Source: Marinomonas foliarum
GTDB lineage: Bacteria > Pseudomonadota > Gammaproteobacteria > Pseudomonadales > Marinomonadaceae
Length of the DNA: 64,000 nucleotides
Direction of reading: 5' to 3'
NCBI RefSeq assembly: GCF_003337275.1
Contig: NZ_QPJQ01000007.1
Location: 62,001-126,000 of the forward strand
Shown here: in pieces, positions 55,753 through 64,000 of the stretch
How the letters are laid out: each line of letters opens with the position of its first letter
Position numbering within the stretch: position 1 is the stretch's first letter
Made by a program: the position numbers and the translations under genes
The notes under the pieces: model-generated
What the model was told of the DNA's origin: nothing
Database searches by the model: none
The model's input: the letters and a program-made list of their open reading frames with translations, nothing else

Positions 55753-57165
55753 ATGGATTGCCCGTTATACGAAAAAATTGCCAACCAGATTGAGCTGCAA
55801 ATCCAAGAAGGTATTTTTCTGCCCGGAGCAAAGATCCCTTCTGTAAGAAAATCCAGTAAACAGATGGAAGTCAGTGTCGCTACAGTATTACAAGCCTACA
55901 GTTTGTTAGAAGATAGAGGCGCTATAAAAGCACGCCCTCAAAAAGGTTACTTTGTTCAAGAGAACCGATTACAGCCAAAAGAACCTGCAAAAATCGCACC
56001 GACTCAGAACGATGCAACCATACACACACTATTGCGCCGCTTACTCCATGCCTCACAAGATGACGACATTATTCAATTTGGCGCCGCCATCCCTAAAAGC
56101 CAATTTTTACCGATCCGACAATTACAACGCTCTGTCGGTCGTTTAATGCGCTTAGAACCAGAAATATGTGCGGCTTATGAGTTCACTCCCGGCTCTCTTA
56201 GTTTACGCCGGCAAATCGCGATAAGAATGCTAGACAGTGGCTGCCAATTGCAGCCCGATGACATCACCATCACCCTTGGCTGTCAAAATGCCTTAATGCT
56301 GTCGCTACAGGCCGTTGCTAAAGCGGGCGACACTATCGCTATCGAAAGCCCAGCCTATCACGGCGTGTTACAAGCTATTGAGGTACTAAATTTAAAAGCG
56401 GTGGAAATTCCCTGCTCCGCAGATACAGGCATAGATTTGGATGTACTGGAAAATGCAGCCAAAGAATGGGGTGTCAAAGCCTGTATTGTCACCCCCAACA
56501 ACCAAAACCCGATTGGCGCAACACTTAGCCATCAGGCTAGACAGCGCCTAATCCAGCAATCTATACAGTTTGGCTTTACACTTATTGAAGACGACGTGTA
56601 TGGAGAGTTGAGCTACAAAGACAAGCGCGAACGTGCCTTGAAAGCAGACGACACGAATAACACTGTTATTTATTGCAGCTCCTTTTCAAAAAGTATCGCG
56701 CCAGGCTTTCGAATTGGCTGGATCGTTGGCGGCCAATTCCAAGCTAAGATAGAGCATTATGCCTATGTACAATCTCTTGCAATCCCAACATTGACTCAAA
56801 CCGCCATTGCGAATTTTCTCGAAAATGGCGCGTACGATCGCCATTTACGTAAAACAAGACAAACCTACCAAGACAACCTTATTCGCTGCCAAGCGATTAT
56901 TCATGAGCACTTTCCTACAGGGACAACAACCTCACAACCTAAAGGCGGGTTCCTACTATGGATCACCCTACCAAGCTCAGTGAATGCCATGACACTTCAC
57001 ATTCAGGCCTTAGAAAAAAAAATTGGCTTATTGCCCGGTCTAGCATTCAGTTTAACGGCTCAATTTGACCATCATTTCAGGCTAAATTACGCACTAACTT
57101 GGGACAACAAAACAGACGCTGCACTAAAAGAACTGGGCAAACTTTGCCAACAACAGTTAAGCTAA
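55753..57165 (+). CDS. MocR/PdxR-type regulator (GntR helix-turn-helix fused to aminotransferase)
   Basis: Protein of 470 residues. Residues 1-75 are a GntR winged helix (IANQIELQIQEGIFLPGAKIPSVRKSSKQMEVSVATVLQAYSLLE). From about 95 it is a fold-type I aminotransferase domain. The PLP lysine is in SSFSKSIAPGFRIGW, the Asp binding PLP nitrogen in LIEDDVYGELSY, and TPNNQNPIGATLS is conserved. MocR proteins sense PLP, GABA, taurine or similar amines. No obvious divergent target is present; it may be autoregulated through the palindrome upstream. Confidence 0.88.
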   Translation: MDCPLYEKIANQIELQIQEGIFLPGAKIPSVRKSSKQMEVSVATVLQAYSLLEDRGAIKARPQKGYFVQENRLQPKEPAKIAPTQNDATIHTLLRRLLHASQDDDIIQFGAAIPKSQFLPIRQLQRSVGRLMRLEPEICAAYEFTPGSLSLRRQIAIRMLDSGCQLQPDDITITLGCQNALMLSLQAVAKAGDTIAIESPAYHGVLQAIEVLNLKAVEIPCSADTGIDLDVLENAAKEWGVKACIVTPNNQNPIGATLSHQARQRLIQQSIQFGFTLIEDDVYGELSYKDKRERALKADDTNNTVIYCSSFSKSIAPGFRIGWIVGGQFQAKIEHYAYVQSLAIPTLTQTAIANFLENGAYDRHLRKTRQTYQDNLIRCQAIIHEHFPTGTTTSQPKGGFLLWITLPSSVNAMTLHIQALEKKIGLLPGLAFSLTAQFDHHFRLNYALTWDNKTDAALKELGKLCQQQLS

Positions 57166-57377
57166 ATTAAGAGAACAATAAAAACAGAGCAACCCCATGT
57201 GCTAGGGGCAATACAGAGCAATCACCTATATAAGTAAAAGTTATGATTATGCTTCTACACATCTTAAAATTCGTCTGTACAGGCAGAGCAAAAAGCGTAC
57301 AATTCCCATTCTTTTTTAAACACTCTGCCACATTGGCCGATAACATAAATATCTGAAATAGTAGCTGGCTTGTTGCG

Positions 57378-57788
57378 ATGGAATTTGTTGCACATCCGAG
57401 AGACCTTCCGTTAGACATTACGCTAATAGAAGATCAACCCTTTCCTCCCATTAGTGATGAAAGAGTTGGGTTTGTCGGTATCACATATGTTGCCCTTCGT
57501 CCTTTTGATAATGGACGTTCAGTAAGAATTACATTGGAAGAAATTGACCCAAATTTTTGTGTCTCTGGCCGTGTAGCTTGGTGCAACAAACAAGATGACG
57601 GTTACCACATCGCCATCGAATTCCCGACCAAAGAAGAATGTTACTGTGTTCGCATGATAGAACAGCTTTCTCAGATAGAACATTATCGACGCCAAGCTAA
57701 AGTCCAAGGCCGACGACTGAATTACAATGAAGCCGCCGCTGAATGGATACAAAAATTCGCCGCAAGTTTCCCTGCGTTTATTATTTAA
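57378..57788 (+). CDS. PilZ-like domain protein
   Basis: Protein of 136 residues. The order RDLPLDITL, VGFVGITYVALRPFDNGRSVRITL, SGRVAWCNKQDDGYHIAIEF looks like a PilZ beta barrel. The c-di-GMP-binding RxxxR and (D/N)xSxxG motifs are not intact, so it may be a non-binding PilZ. A helical tail follows from about residue 90. The ribosome site is weak and the first ATG is used by default. DUF501 follows 36 bases later. Confidence 0.6.
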   Translation: MEFVAHPRDLPLDITLIEDQPFPPISDERVGFVGITYVALRPFDNGRSVRITLEEIDPNFCVSGRVAWCNKQDDGYHIAIEFPTKEECYCVRMIEQLSQIEHYRRQAKVQGRRLNYNEAAAEWIQKFAASFPAFII

Positions 57789-57824
57789 TTCTTCTACCTA
57801 GAAGACTCAACTCAATAAGACATT

Positions 57825-58337
57825 ATGATAACTCTTTCTCAAGGTGATATTGATATCATCACGGCTCAACTTGGTCGAACACCAAGCGGCATCAGCGCAA
57901 TTGCTCACTACTCACCTAATGGCATTCCACAAGTATTAGAAATGGAAACTTGGGTATTTGATCAACCTTTTCCGACTCTCTACTGGCTCTCTAGTAAAGC
58001 CATAGACAAAGCATTAGCCAAAATAGAAAGCCAAGGTGTGGTAAAAGAGCTAGAACAGCGTATCAAAGAAGACGAGACGCTAAGAGAAGCACACCACGCC
58101 TCCCACCGTGACTACATTGCGAGGCGCTGGGATGTAATGAGCGATGAACACAAAGCTATTATTGAAGAAAAAGGCTTCAAGCCGTTGTTTGATAAACTTG
58201 GCATTGGTGGTATCGCTAATTGGGACCAAGTGCGTTGCCTACATATGCAATACGCCCATCACTTGGCAGGCGACAATGTAATTGGTCGTATCTTAGATGC
58301 AGAGTACGGCATGAAGGCCATTGCTGACGCCGAGTAG
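57825..58337 (+). CDS. DUF501 family protein
   Basis: Protein of 170 residues resembling DUF501: YSPNGIPQVLEMETWVFDQPFPTLYWLSSKAIDKALAKIES, and at the C-terminus RCLHMQYAHHLAGDNVIGRILDAEY with conserved Cys, His and Asn. This pattern suggests a metal or nucleotide site, but the function is unknown. It lies downstream of the PilZ-like gene on the same strand and may be cotranscribed. A terminator follows. Confidence 0.78.
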   Translation: MITLSQGDIDIITAQLGRTPSGISAIAHYSPNGIPQVLEMETWVFDQPFPTLYWLSSKAIDKALAKIESQGVVKELEQRIKEDETLREAHHASHRDYIARRWDVMSDEHKAIIEEKGFKPLFDKLGIGGIANWDQVRCLHMQYAHHLAGDNVIGRILDAEYGMKAIADAE

Positions 58338-58360
58338 CCTTTTCTAAAAATTTTGCGATA

Positions 58361-58399
58361 AAAAAGGGGAATAGACATTAAAGTCTATCCCCCTTTTTA
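58361..58399. terminator. Bidirectional terminator, DUF501 gene and 96-residue orphan
   Basis: AAAAAGGGG(A)ATAGAC / GTCTATCCCCCTTTTT hairpin with A/T runs on both sides. Confidence 0.85.
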
Positions 58400-58423
58400 A
58401 GGGTTTCAGCTCGAGAGAAAGTG

Positions 58424-58714
58424 CTATTTTAAGCTTTTCAATAACGCCCTTAACTCTTCAGGAGTAGTCGCTTTGGGTAACACTTCTCGAATGCGATTAA
58501 ACGCAGCCTGAGCAACCGCTGCACGCTGGGCATAAGTTGTTAACGCTCCACCAGTCCAACCTGCTAACTTCACCATTTCATTTTTGAAATTGTTACCGTT
58601 AACACCATGCCCACCTAGCTTCATCAAAGCATCTTCAATTTCTAAATAGCTTGGGCGTTCACCACCAAATTTCATAAAATCATCTTGCTGCACTTCGGCA
58701 AACTGCTTTGACAT
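58424..58714 (-). CDS. Conserved-looking small protein, unknown function
   Basis: Protein of 96 residues that I do not recognise. It begins MSKQFAEVQQDDFMKFGG, and has a glycine-rich middle (KLGGHGVNGNNFKNEM, AGWTGGALTTYAQ) and a helical end (PEELRALLKSLK). AAGGG is spaced normally before the ATG, and it is bounded by a terminator, which supports a real gene. It is soluble and without cysteines. It lies between glpK and DUF501 with no obvious link to either. Confidence 0.65.
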   Translation of the reverse strand: MSKQFAEVQQDDFMKFGGERPSYLEIEDALMKLGGHGVNGNNFKNEMVKLAGWTGGALTTYAQRAAVAQAAFNRIREVLPKATTPEELRALLKSLK

Positions 58715-58807
58715 TATCTCAACCCTTCATAAAAAGACGTCCTTGCCTATTAAAGTAGCCATAATCACCTAATCGTACAAGTCAAAGCGTGTATCAAATC
58801 GTAAAAA

Positions 58808-60292
58808 CTAATCTCGAGTTCTTACACGGTCTACTGCTTTTTGCCAACCTTGATACAACTTATCGCCAGTTCCTTTCTCCATTGTTGGCTCAAAGCGTTT
58901 GTCTGCAACCCACAAATCTCCAACCTCATCCAAAGATTTATAAAGCCCAACATGCAAACCAGCTAAAAATGCAGCTCCCAATGCGGTGGTTTCCGTCACA
59001 CAAGGACGTTCGACTGTTATCTCTAACAAATCACTCAAAAACTGAACCATCACGTCGTTGATAACCATACCGCCATCAACACGTAAAGAACTAAAAGTAG
59101 CACCGTCCTGCGCCATCGCGCCAACAAGATCTCGGGTTTGATAACACACCGAACGCAAGCCTGCGCTCACAATGTCTGAGACGCTCGTATCGCGTGTTAA
59201 ACCTATCATGGCCCCACGAGCATCAGGATCCCAATAAGGCGCCCCCAAACCAGTGAATGCCGGCACCAAATACACAGAGTCATCATTCAAAGCCTGTTTA
59301 GCCAAACTCTGGGTTTCTTTGGCATCCGAAAACAACTTCAAACCATCTCTCAACCACTGAATAGCAGCGCCCGCCACAAAAATACTGCCTTCTAAGGCAT
59401 AGGTCACTTTACCATTTAAACGATAACCCACCGTTGTCAGCAACTTATGCTCAGAACGAATGGCGTTATCACCCGTATTCAGTATCATGAAACAGCCGGT
59501 GCCATAAGTACTTTTCACCATGCCTGGCGTAAAACATGCCTGACCAACCAAAGCGGCTTGCTGATCACCAGCAATACCATTTACGGGTATTTCAGCACCT
59601 AACCACGAAGCATCGATCACACCAAAATCTGCACTGCAATCCATCACTTCAGGAAACAACACATCACCAATACCAAGCAACCCAATCAACTCATCATCCC
59701 ATTCTTGAGTATGAATATTGAACGCCATGGTTCGAGCCGCATTTGTGGCATCGGTTTTATGTGATTTGCCATTCGTTAACCGCCACAATAAAAAGCTATC
59801 AACGGTTCCAAACGCGAGCTTACCCGCCTGAGCTTTTGCACGGGCCCCTTCAACGTTGTCTAATATCCAACGAATTTTTGTTGCAGAAAAATAAGGATCA
59901 ATTAATAGACCGGTTTTTTCTTGTACTTTTTCGCTCAAACCTTGATCACTCAATGATTGGCAAAAAGCACTAGTACGGCGGTCTTGCCAAACAATCGCAT
60001 TGTAAACAGGCTTACCTGTTTCGGTGTCCCATAAAATGGTCGTTTCACGCTGATTGGTAATACCTATCGTTGCTATCGCTTGCGCATCTACCCCTGTATC
60101 CTTGAGAACAGACTGGCACACAGCTAAAGTAGATGACCAAATATTTTCAGGGTCATGTTCAACCCAACCGTCGTCAGGGAAAATTTGTGGGAACTCTTGT
60201 TGGGATTGACCAACCCGAGTACCTTTCTCATCAAATAAAATAGCCCTAGAACTTGTAGTACCTTGGTCGATAGCAAGAATATAATGAGTCAT
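58808..60292 (-). CDS. glpK: Glycerol kinase GlpK
   Basis: Phosphorylates glycerol to sn-glycerol 3-phosphate. It is an FGGY kinase of 494 residues: [15 protein letters not shown] is the ATP phosphate loop, [14 protein letters not shown] binds glycerol, [12 protein letters not shown] and [21 protein letters not shown] are conserved in the C-terminal half. It diverges from glpR across a GlpR-type palindrome. No glpF channel gene is beside it. Confidence 0.95.
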   Translation of the reverse strand: MTHYILAIDQGTTSSRAILFDEKGTRVGQSQQEFPQIFPDDGWVEHDPENIWSSTLAVCQSVLKDTGVDAQAIATIGITNQRETTILWDTETGKPVYNAIVWQDRRTSAFCQSLSDQGLSEKVQEKTGLLIDPYFSATKIRWILDNVEGARAKAQAGKLAFGTVDSFLLWRLTNGKSHKTDATNAARTMAFNIHTQEWDDELIGLLGIGDVLFPEVMDCSADFGVIDASWLGAEIPVNGIAGDQQAALVGQACFTPGMVKSTYGTGCFMILNTGDNAIRSEHKLLTTVGYRLNGKVTYALEGSIFVAGAAIQWLRDGLKLFSDAKETQSLAKQALNDDSVYLVPAFTGLGAPYWDPDARGAMIGLTRDTSVSDIVSAGLRSVCYQTRDLVGAMAQDGATFSSLRVDGGMVINDVMVQFLSDLLEITVERPCVTETTALGAAFLAGLHVGLYKSLDEVGDLWVADKRFEPTMEKGTGDKLYQGWQKAVDRVRTRD

Positions 60293-60365
60293 GATGAATG
60301 CTCTTAGAAGTCACAGTCGCTTGATAGTAAGCAACTTACATTGTTATTTTGTTTTTTGAACATAA

Positions 60366-60383
60366 ATATTCAAATACGAATAT
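60366..60383. promoter_or_regulatory. GlpR-type operator between glpK and glpR
   Basis: ATATTC-N6-GAATAT, matching the half-site and spacing of known glp operators. A GAACAT half-site lies just upstream at 60358-60363. Confidence 0.7.
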
Positions 60384-60462
60384 CTCTATTAAAAACCAAT
60401 GAGCACTCGTTTAGCAAGCCTCGTTTAACAAGTAATGTCTTTTACCAGGAGAAGAAAACAAC

Positions 60463-61233
60463 ATGGGCCAGTTATCTCGCCAAGACAAAATTGTCGCCAT
60501 AGTAAAAGAAAAGGGTTATGTAACCATTGACGAATTGGCCAGCCAATTTGCCGTCACACCACAAACGATTCGACGTGATATTAATGAGCTAGCAAAAGCA
60601 GACAAAATACGTCGTCATCATGGTGGCGCAAGCTACGACTCCAGCACAACAAACGTTGCTTATGCCACTCGACAAATTTTACAACTCCCGGCAAAAGAGC
60701 AAATTGCCAAACGCATCGCAGCCGAAATTCCAAATCACGCTTCTTTGTTTATCAACATCGGTACCACAACCGAAACCGTTGCGCGGGCGCTTCTAAACCA
60801 CCAAGGTCTACAAGTAATCACCAACAACCTTAACGTAGCAGCGATTTTAAGTGGAAAAGAAGACTTTACTGTTATCATCGCTGGCGGCACAGTACGCTCA
60901 AGGGATGGAGGTGTTATGGGGGAAGCAACCATCGACTTCATAAACCAATTTCGAGTCGATTTTGGCATCATAGGAATCAGTGGCATTGATCCTAACGACG
61001 GCTCATTATTGGATTATGATTACCAAGAAGTTCGAGTTGCACAGAGCATCATATCTAATTCGCGCACAGTCTTTCTTGCAGCTGACAGCGGAAAGTTTGG
61101 TAGAAATGCCGTTGTGAGGTTAGGCAATATTACCCAAGTCGATAGACTCTTTACTGATGAGCAACCACCAAAAGCCATTTTAAAGCTAATCAAAGAACAT
61201 AAAATTCGCCTAGAAATGTGCTCGCCCAAATAA
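60463..61233 (+). CDS. glpR: Glycerol-3-phosphate regulon repressor GlpR (DeoR family)
   Basis: Protein of 256 residues. The DeoR helix-turn-helix is at 1-57 ([39 protein letters not shown]), and the sugar-phosphate sensing domain includes [18 protein letters not shown] and [27 protein letters not shown]. It is induced by glycerol 3-phosphate in characterised species. CCAGGAGAAG precedes the ATG. Matching palindromes before glpK and glpD support the assignment. Confidence 0.93.
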   Translation: MGQLSRQDKIVAIVKEKGYVTIDELASQFAVTPQTIRRDINELAKADKIRRHHGGASYDSSTTNVAYATRQILQLPAKEQIAKRIAAEIPNHASLFINIGTTTETVARALLNHQGLQVITNNLNVAAILSGKEDFTVIIAGGTVRSRDGGVMGEATIDFINQFRVDFGIIGISGIDPNDGSLLDYDYQEVRVAQSIISNSRTVFLAADSGKFGRNAVVRLGNITQVDRLFTDEQPPKAILKLIKEHKIRLEMCSPK

Positions 61234-61367
61234 CCCTTGGGCAGCACAAAACCACCCTCTCCAGCACTTAACTCTCCCCTTTAACTGCAAATTAAGAAAG
61301 AATATTCACCAAAACTTCACAAAGCGTTATTGTCATAAGACGCTTAGAGGTTTAATATCGAAAACAA

Positions 61368-61385
61368 ATGTTCACTTTCGAACAT
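61368..61385. promoter_or_regulatory. GlpR-type operator upstream of glpD
   Basis: ATGTTC-N6-GAACAT, perfect 6-base arms as in enterobacterial glp operators, with an extra GAATAT half-site at 61394-61399. It is 30 bases before the glpD ATG. Confidence 0.75.
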
Positions 61386-61415
61386 ATAAATTCGAATATA
61401 ACCGTGAGGCTTTGC

Positions 61416-62903
61416 ATGAATCACTCCCATTTCGACCTATTTGTTGTTGGCGGCGGCATTAACGGCACAGGAATCGCTGCAGATGCAGCAGGCCGCGGCT
61501 TAGATGTTGGCCTTTGTGAAATGGGAGACCTAGCCCATGCAACATCATCTTCAAGCAGTAAACTAATTCATGGCGGCTTACGCTATCTAGAGCATTACGA
61601 GTTTCGCCTTGTCAAAGAAGCCCTGACAGAGCGCGAAGTATTGCTCAAAGTAGCCCCTCATCTTGTTACGCCTATGCGCTTTCAAATGCCCCACAGACCG
61701 CATTTACGTCCGGCGTGGTTAATTCGCATTGGCTTATTCCTTTATGACAATTTAGGCAAACGAGAAACACTTTTAGGATCGAAAGGCGTTAAATACGCTT
61801 CAGACAGCCCACTTAAAGACGATATAAAACAGGGTTTTGAATACTCTGACTGCTGGGTTGATGACGCTCGCCTAGTGGTAACCAACGCACTAAGTGCCCA
61901 ACAAAATGGTGCCTCTATCTTTGCTCGCACTCGCTGTACCTCAGCAAAGCGTGTCGATAACAAGTGGCATATCACCTTAGAAAATCAAACTACTAAGGAA
62001 ACTCAAGAAATAACCGCCAAAGCCTTGGTTAACGCAGCAGGCCCATGGGTATCTTCTTTTATCGAAACCAAACTCGAAGAAAAAGCGCCATACGGAATAC
62101 GTATGATTAAAGGCAGCCATATTGTCGTACCAAAGATGTACCAACACTCAAACGCCTTCATTATGCAAAACACCGACAAACGTATTGTTTTCGCTATTCC
62201 TTATCGTGAAAACTACACCTTATTAGGCACTACGGATGTTGAATACAAAGGCAATCCAAATGATGTATCGATTTCCGAAGAGGAAACACAATACATACTA
62301 AAAGTGGCTAACGATCATTTCAAAAAGACGTTAACTCCTACTGATGTTGTATGGAGCTATTCAGGTGTTCGTCCTTTATTGGAAGATGAGTCTTCAGATC
62401 CTTCAGCGGTAACCCGCGATTACACGCTTCATCTTGATGATCAAAACCATCAAGCGCCATTACTTAGCATTTTTGGCGGCAAAATCACTACATACCGAAA
62501 ACTCGCTTTATCAGCGATGAAAAAACTGGCGCCTTATTTTGACAACCTAGGTGATGAGTGGACACACACAAAACCTTTGCCTGGCGGAAACTTAGATATG
62601 TCTCTTGATGCTTTCGCGATGAAACTGCAACAAGACTATCCTTTTATCGGAGCGCATCTTGCTCGTCGTTTTGCCAATAGCTATGGTTCACTGACACACA
62701 CACTATTGAATAAAGCGAACTCAGAAAACGATCTAGGCCAAGACTTTGGCAACCAGCTTTATCAAGTAGAAGTAGATTATTTGATCCATCACGAGTGGGC
62801 ACATTCGGCTGAAGACATATTATGGCGCCGTACTAAGCTAGGTCTTGAATTTACAACAGATCAAGAAATCGCACTTGAGAACTATATCAAAACTAAAATC
62901 TAA
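61416..62903 (+). CDS. glpD: Aerobic glycerol-3-phosphate dehydrogenase GlpD
   Basis: Membrane-associated FAD enzyme oxidising glycerol 3-phosphate to dihydroxyacetone phosphate and passing electrons to quinone. It has 495 residues: LFVVGGGINGTGIAADAAGRG is the FAD motif; SSSSSKLIHGGLRYLEHYEF, GIRMIKGSHIVV and SIFGGKITTYRKLA are typical. Start 61416 follows GTGAGG; an in-frame start at 61368 lies inside the operator and is rejected. A terminator follows. Confidence 0.95.
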   Translation: MNHSHFDLFVVGGGINGTGIAADAAGRGLDVGLCEMGDLAHATSSSSSKLIHGGLRYLEHYEFRLVKEALTEREVLLKVAPHLVTPMRFQMPHRPHLRPAWLIRIGLFLYDNLGKRETLLGSKGVKYASDSPLKDDIKQGFEYSDCWVDDARLVVTNALSAQQNGASIFARTRCTSAKRVDNKWHITLENQTTKETQEITAKALVNAAGPWVSSFIETKLEEKAPYGIRMIKGSHIVVPKMYQHSNAFIMQNTDKRIVFAIPYRENYTLLGTTDVEYKGNPNDVSISEEETQYILKVANDHFKKTLTPTDVVWSYSGVRPLLEDESSDPSAVTRDYTLHLDDQNHQAPLLSIFGGKITTYRKLALSAMKKLAPYFDNLGDEWTHTKPLPGGNLDMSLDAFAMKLQQDYPFIGAHLARRFANSYGSLTHTLLNKANSENDLGQDFGNQLYQVEVDYLIHHEWAHSAEDILWRRTKLGLEFTTDQEIALENYIKTKI

Positions 62904-62934
62904 TTCAGATTAAGAGTTCAAATTACTACTCATT

Positions 62935-62970
62935 AGCCCAACTAAACGATTGTCTAGATGGGCTTTTTTT
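62935..62970 (+). terminator. Terminator after glpD
   Basis: AGCCCA-A-CTA / TAG-A-TGGGCT with one A-A mismatch, then seven T. Confidence 0.8.
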
Positions 62971-63018
62971 GTTCTACTAAATAGCATCGCTTATCTCTTC
63001 TACTGGAAAAAATGTACA

Positions 63019-63789
63019 ATGGACTTTGCCTTTTTCGATATCTCCATTTGGATCTACCTTGCCCTCTTTGGTGCAGCGTTTTTTGCCGGTGCTATTGACG
63101 CTATCGCGGGCGGAGGTGGACTCATTACTGTTCCTGTTCTATTAGCCGCTGGACTGTCACCAGCAGAGGCACTAGCAACAAATAAACTGCAAGGTTGCGC
63201 AGGCACGGTTTCGGCGTCTTATCACTTTATTAAAAAGGGACAAGTTACACTGTCTGATATGTGGTTCCCCATTCTAATGACAGCCACCGGTGCTATTTGC
63301 GGTACATTATTAGTCTCGTATTTAGACAGTAGCTTACTACTCAAAGCCGTTCCGATTATATTAATCGCAGTAGCCATTTTCTTTTTCTTTTTACCTAAAG
63401 TTCAACCTTATATTGCCAGCAAATTCTCACTCACTCATATACAATTTGCGGTTATTATCGGTACCAGCATTGGTTTTTACGATGGTTTGATTGGCCCAGG
63501 AACTGGCGCCTTCTTCTCTACCGCCTATTTGTGCTTGATGGGGCTGACCGTGGTTTCAGCAACCGCACACACCAAAGTACTGAATGCAACAAGCAACCTG
63601 GCCTCTTTGGCGATGTTCGCCTTTAGCGGCCACCTGATTTGGGCTTTAGGCATTGTGATGGGAATAGGGCAATGGTTTGGAGCACAACTGGGCTCACGCC
63701 TTGTAATCACCAAAGGTGCGAAACTCATTCGCCCAATGGTGATTATTATGTGCTTGGCTATTTCAATCAAATTATTATTAGATAACTAA
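63019..63789 (+). CDS. TSUP (TauE/SafE) family permease
   Basis: Inner-membrane protein of 256 residues with about eight helices. AIDAIAGGGGLITVPVLLAAGLSPAEALATNKLQGCAGT is the first TSUP repeat signature, and GFYDGLIGPGTGAFFSTAYL with LNATSNLASLAMF the second. TSUP proteins move sulfite, sulfonates or related organosulfur anions. ATG 63019 is preferred because an upstream frame begins inside the glpD terminator. Substrate unknown. Confidence 0.85.
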   Translation: MDFAFFDISIWIYLALFGAAFFAGAIDAIAGGGGLITVPVLLAAGLSPAEALATNKLQGCAGTVSASYHFIKKGQVTLSDMWFPILMTATGAICGTLLVSYLDSSLLLKAVPIILIAVAIFFFFLPKVQPYIASKFSLTHIQFAVIIGTSIGFYDGLIGPGTGAFFSTAYLCLMGLTVVSATAHTKVLNATSNLASLAMFAFSGHLIWALGIVMGIGQWFGAQLGSRLVITKGAKLIRPMVIIMCLAISIKLLLDN

Positions 63790-63803
63790 TTCATAAACCA
63801 AAG

Positions 63804-64000
63804 CTAACCAAGCTCACTCAACATCGTCAAAGCATCATCGGGAGAATATTCATAACATTCTGTCACCAACCAGCGCAACAACTGCTGAACGGGCTCCCGC
63901 TGACGCTGCATTTCTGGACAAACAAATAAATAGGCGTGACCTTCATCTAGCGTCTCGGTAAACGGCCGCATTAGTCGCCCTTGTTGAATATCATCCATAA
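63804..64000 (-). CDS. LysR-family regulator, 3' end only
   Basis: The last 64 or so residues of a LysR effector domain: IQQGRLMRPFTETLDEGHAYLFVCPE followed by a helix ending LRWLVTECYEY. The wording resembles GcvA/AmpR-type C-termini. The gene continues past the right edge, so the DNA-binding domain is not seen; the ATG at 63998 is internal. It converges on the TSUP gene. Confidence 0.75.
   Translation of the reverse strand, partial: MDDIQQGRLMRPFTETLDEGHAYLFVCPEMQRQREPVQQLLRWLVTECYEYSPDDALTMLSELG

Noticed and set aside
1-64000. tRNA, rRNA or riboswitch genes
   Set aside because: No cloverleaf ends, rRNA-like blocks or recognisable riboswitch leaders were seen, though a covariance-model search was not possible.

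Overview
The window looks like a chromosomal segment of a marine gammaproteobacterium, most like Marinomonas or a near relative in the Oceanospirillales. This rests on moderate-to-low GC, three chemoreceptors, a TRAP transporter, many LysR regulators, the five-step Hut pathway with HutF and HutG, and protein sequences close to gammaproteobacterial families. The genus is inference. I see no rRNA, tRNA, insertion sequence, phage or CRISPR array.

Layout. (1) 1-11.4 kb: scattered housekeeping and stress genes: an acid phosphatase cut by the left edge, an HD phosphohydrolase, a Stealth-type phosphotransferase, YghU, ferredoxin-NADP reductase, exported MsrA, a beta-barrel protein, two nitroreductases, a peroxiredoxin, a DadA-like flavoenzyme and an isochorismatase-fold hydrolase. 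(2) 11.5-12.95 kb: a small island in which a RelE-type toxin, a HigA/NadS-type antitoxin and an Abi-alpha protein form one apparent operon. (3) 13.1-21.7 kb: a complete histidine-utilisation locus (hutUHIG one way, hutFD the other, hutC repressor) with three matching HutC operator cores. (4) 21.7-25.3 kb: a cytochrome b561-like protein, a membrane-tethered SRPBCC/GyrI-like protein, a small membrane protein and PepQ.

(5) 25.6-52.9 kb is the most interesting part: what reads as a full route from shikimate or quinate to central metabolism. An NAD-type shikimate/quinate dehydrogenase, a type II dehydroquinase and a fused 3-dehydroshikimate dehydratase (QuiC) would make protocatechuate. LigAB opens its ring at the 4,5 position. 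LigC, LigI, LigU, LigJ and LigK then yield pyruvate and oxaloacetate. Regulators include a PcaQ-like LysR, a GntR/FCD protein and an unusual LysR with two N-terminal DNA-binding domains beside ligC. A two-subunit pyruvate carboxylase with its own LysR sits inside the cluster. A DctPQM TRAP transporter diverges from the ligJKUIAB operon, and two chemoreceptors lie in or beside the cluster. No 3,4-cleavage (pcaHG) genes are seen.

(6) 53-64 kb: a second peroxiredoxin, a transmembrane chemoreceptor, a MocR-type regulator with a candidate operator, a PilZ-like protein, a DUF501 protein, a 96-residue orphan, a glpK/glpR/glpD locus with two GlpR-type palindromes, a TSUP permease and the end of a LysR gene cut by the right edge.

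All assignments come from reading sequence and recalled family features; no database search was run. Operators and promoters are pattern matches unless said otherwise.
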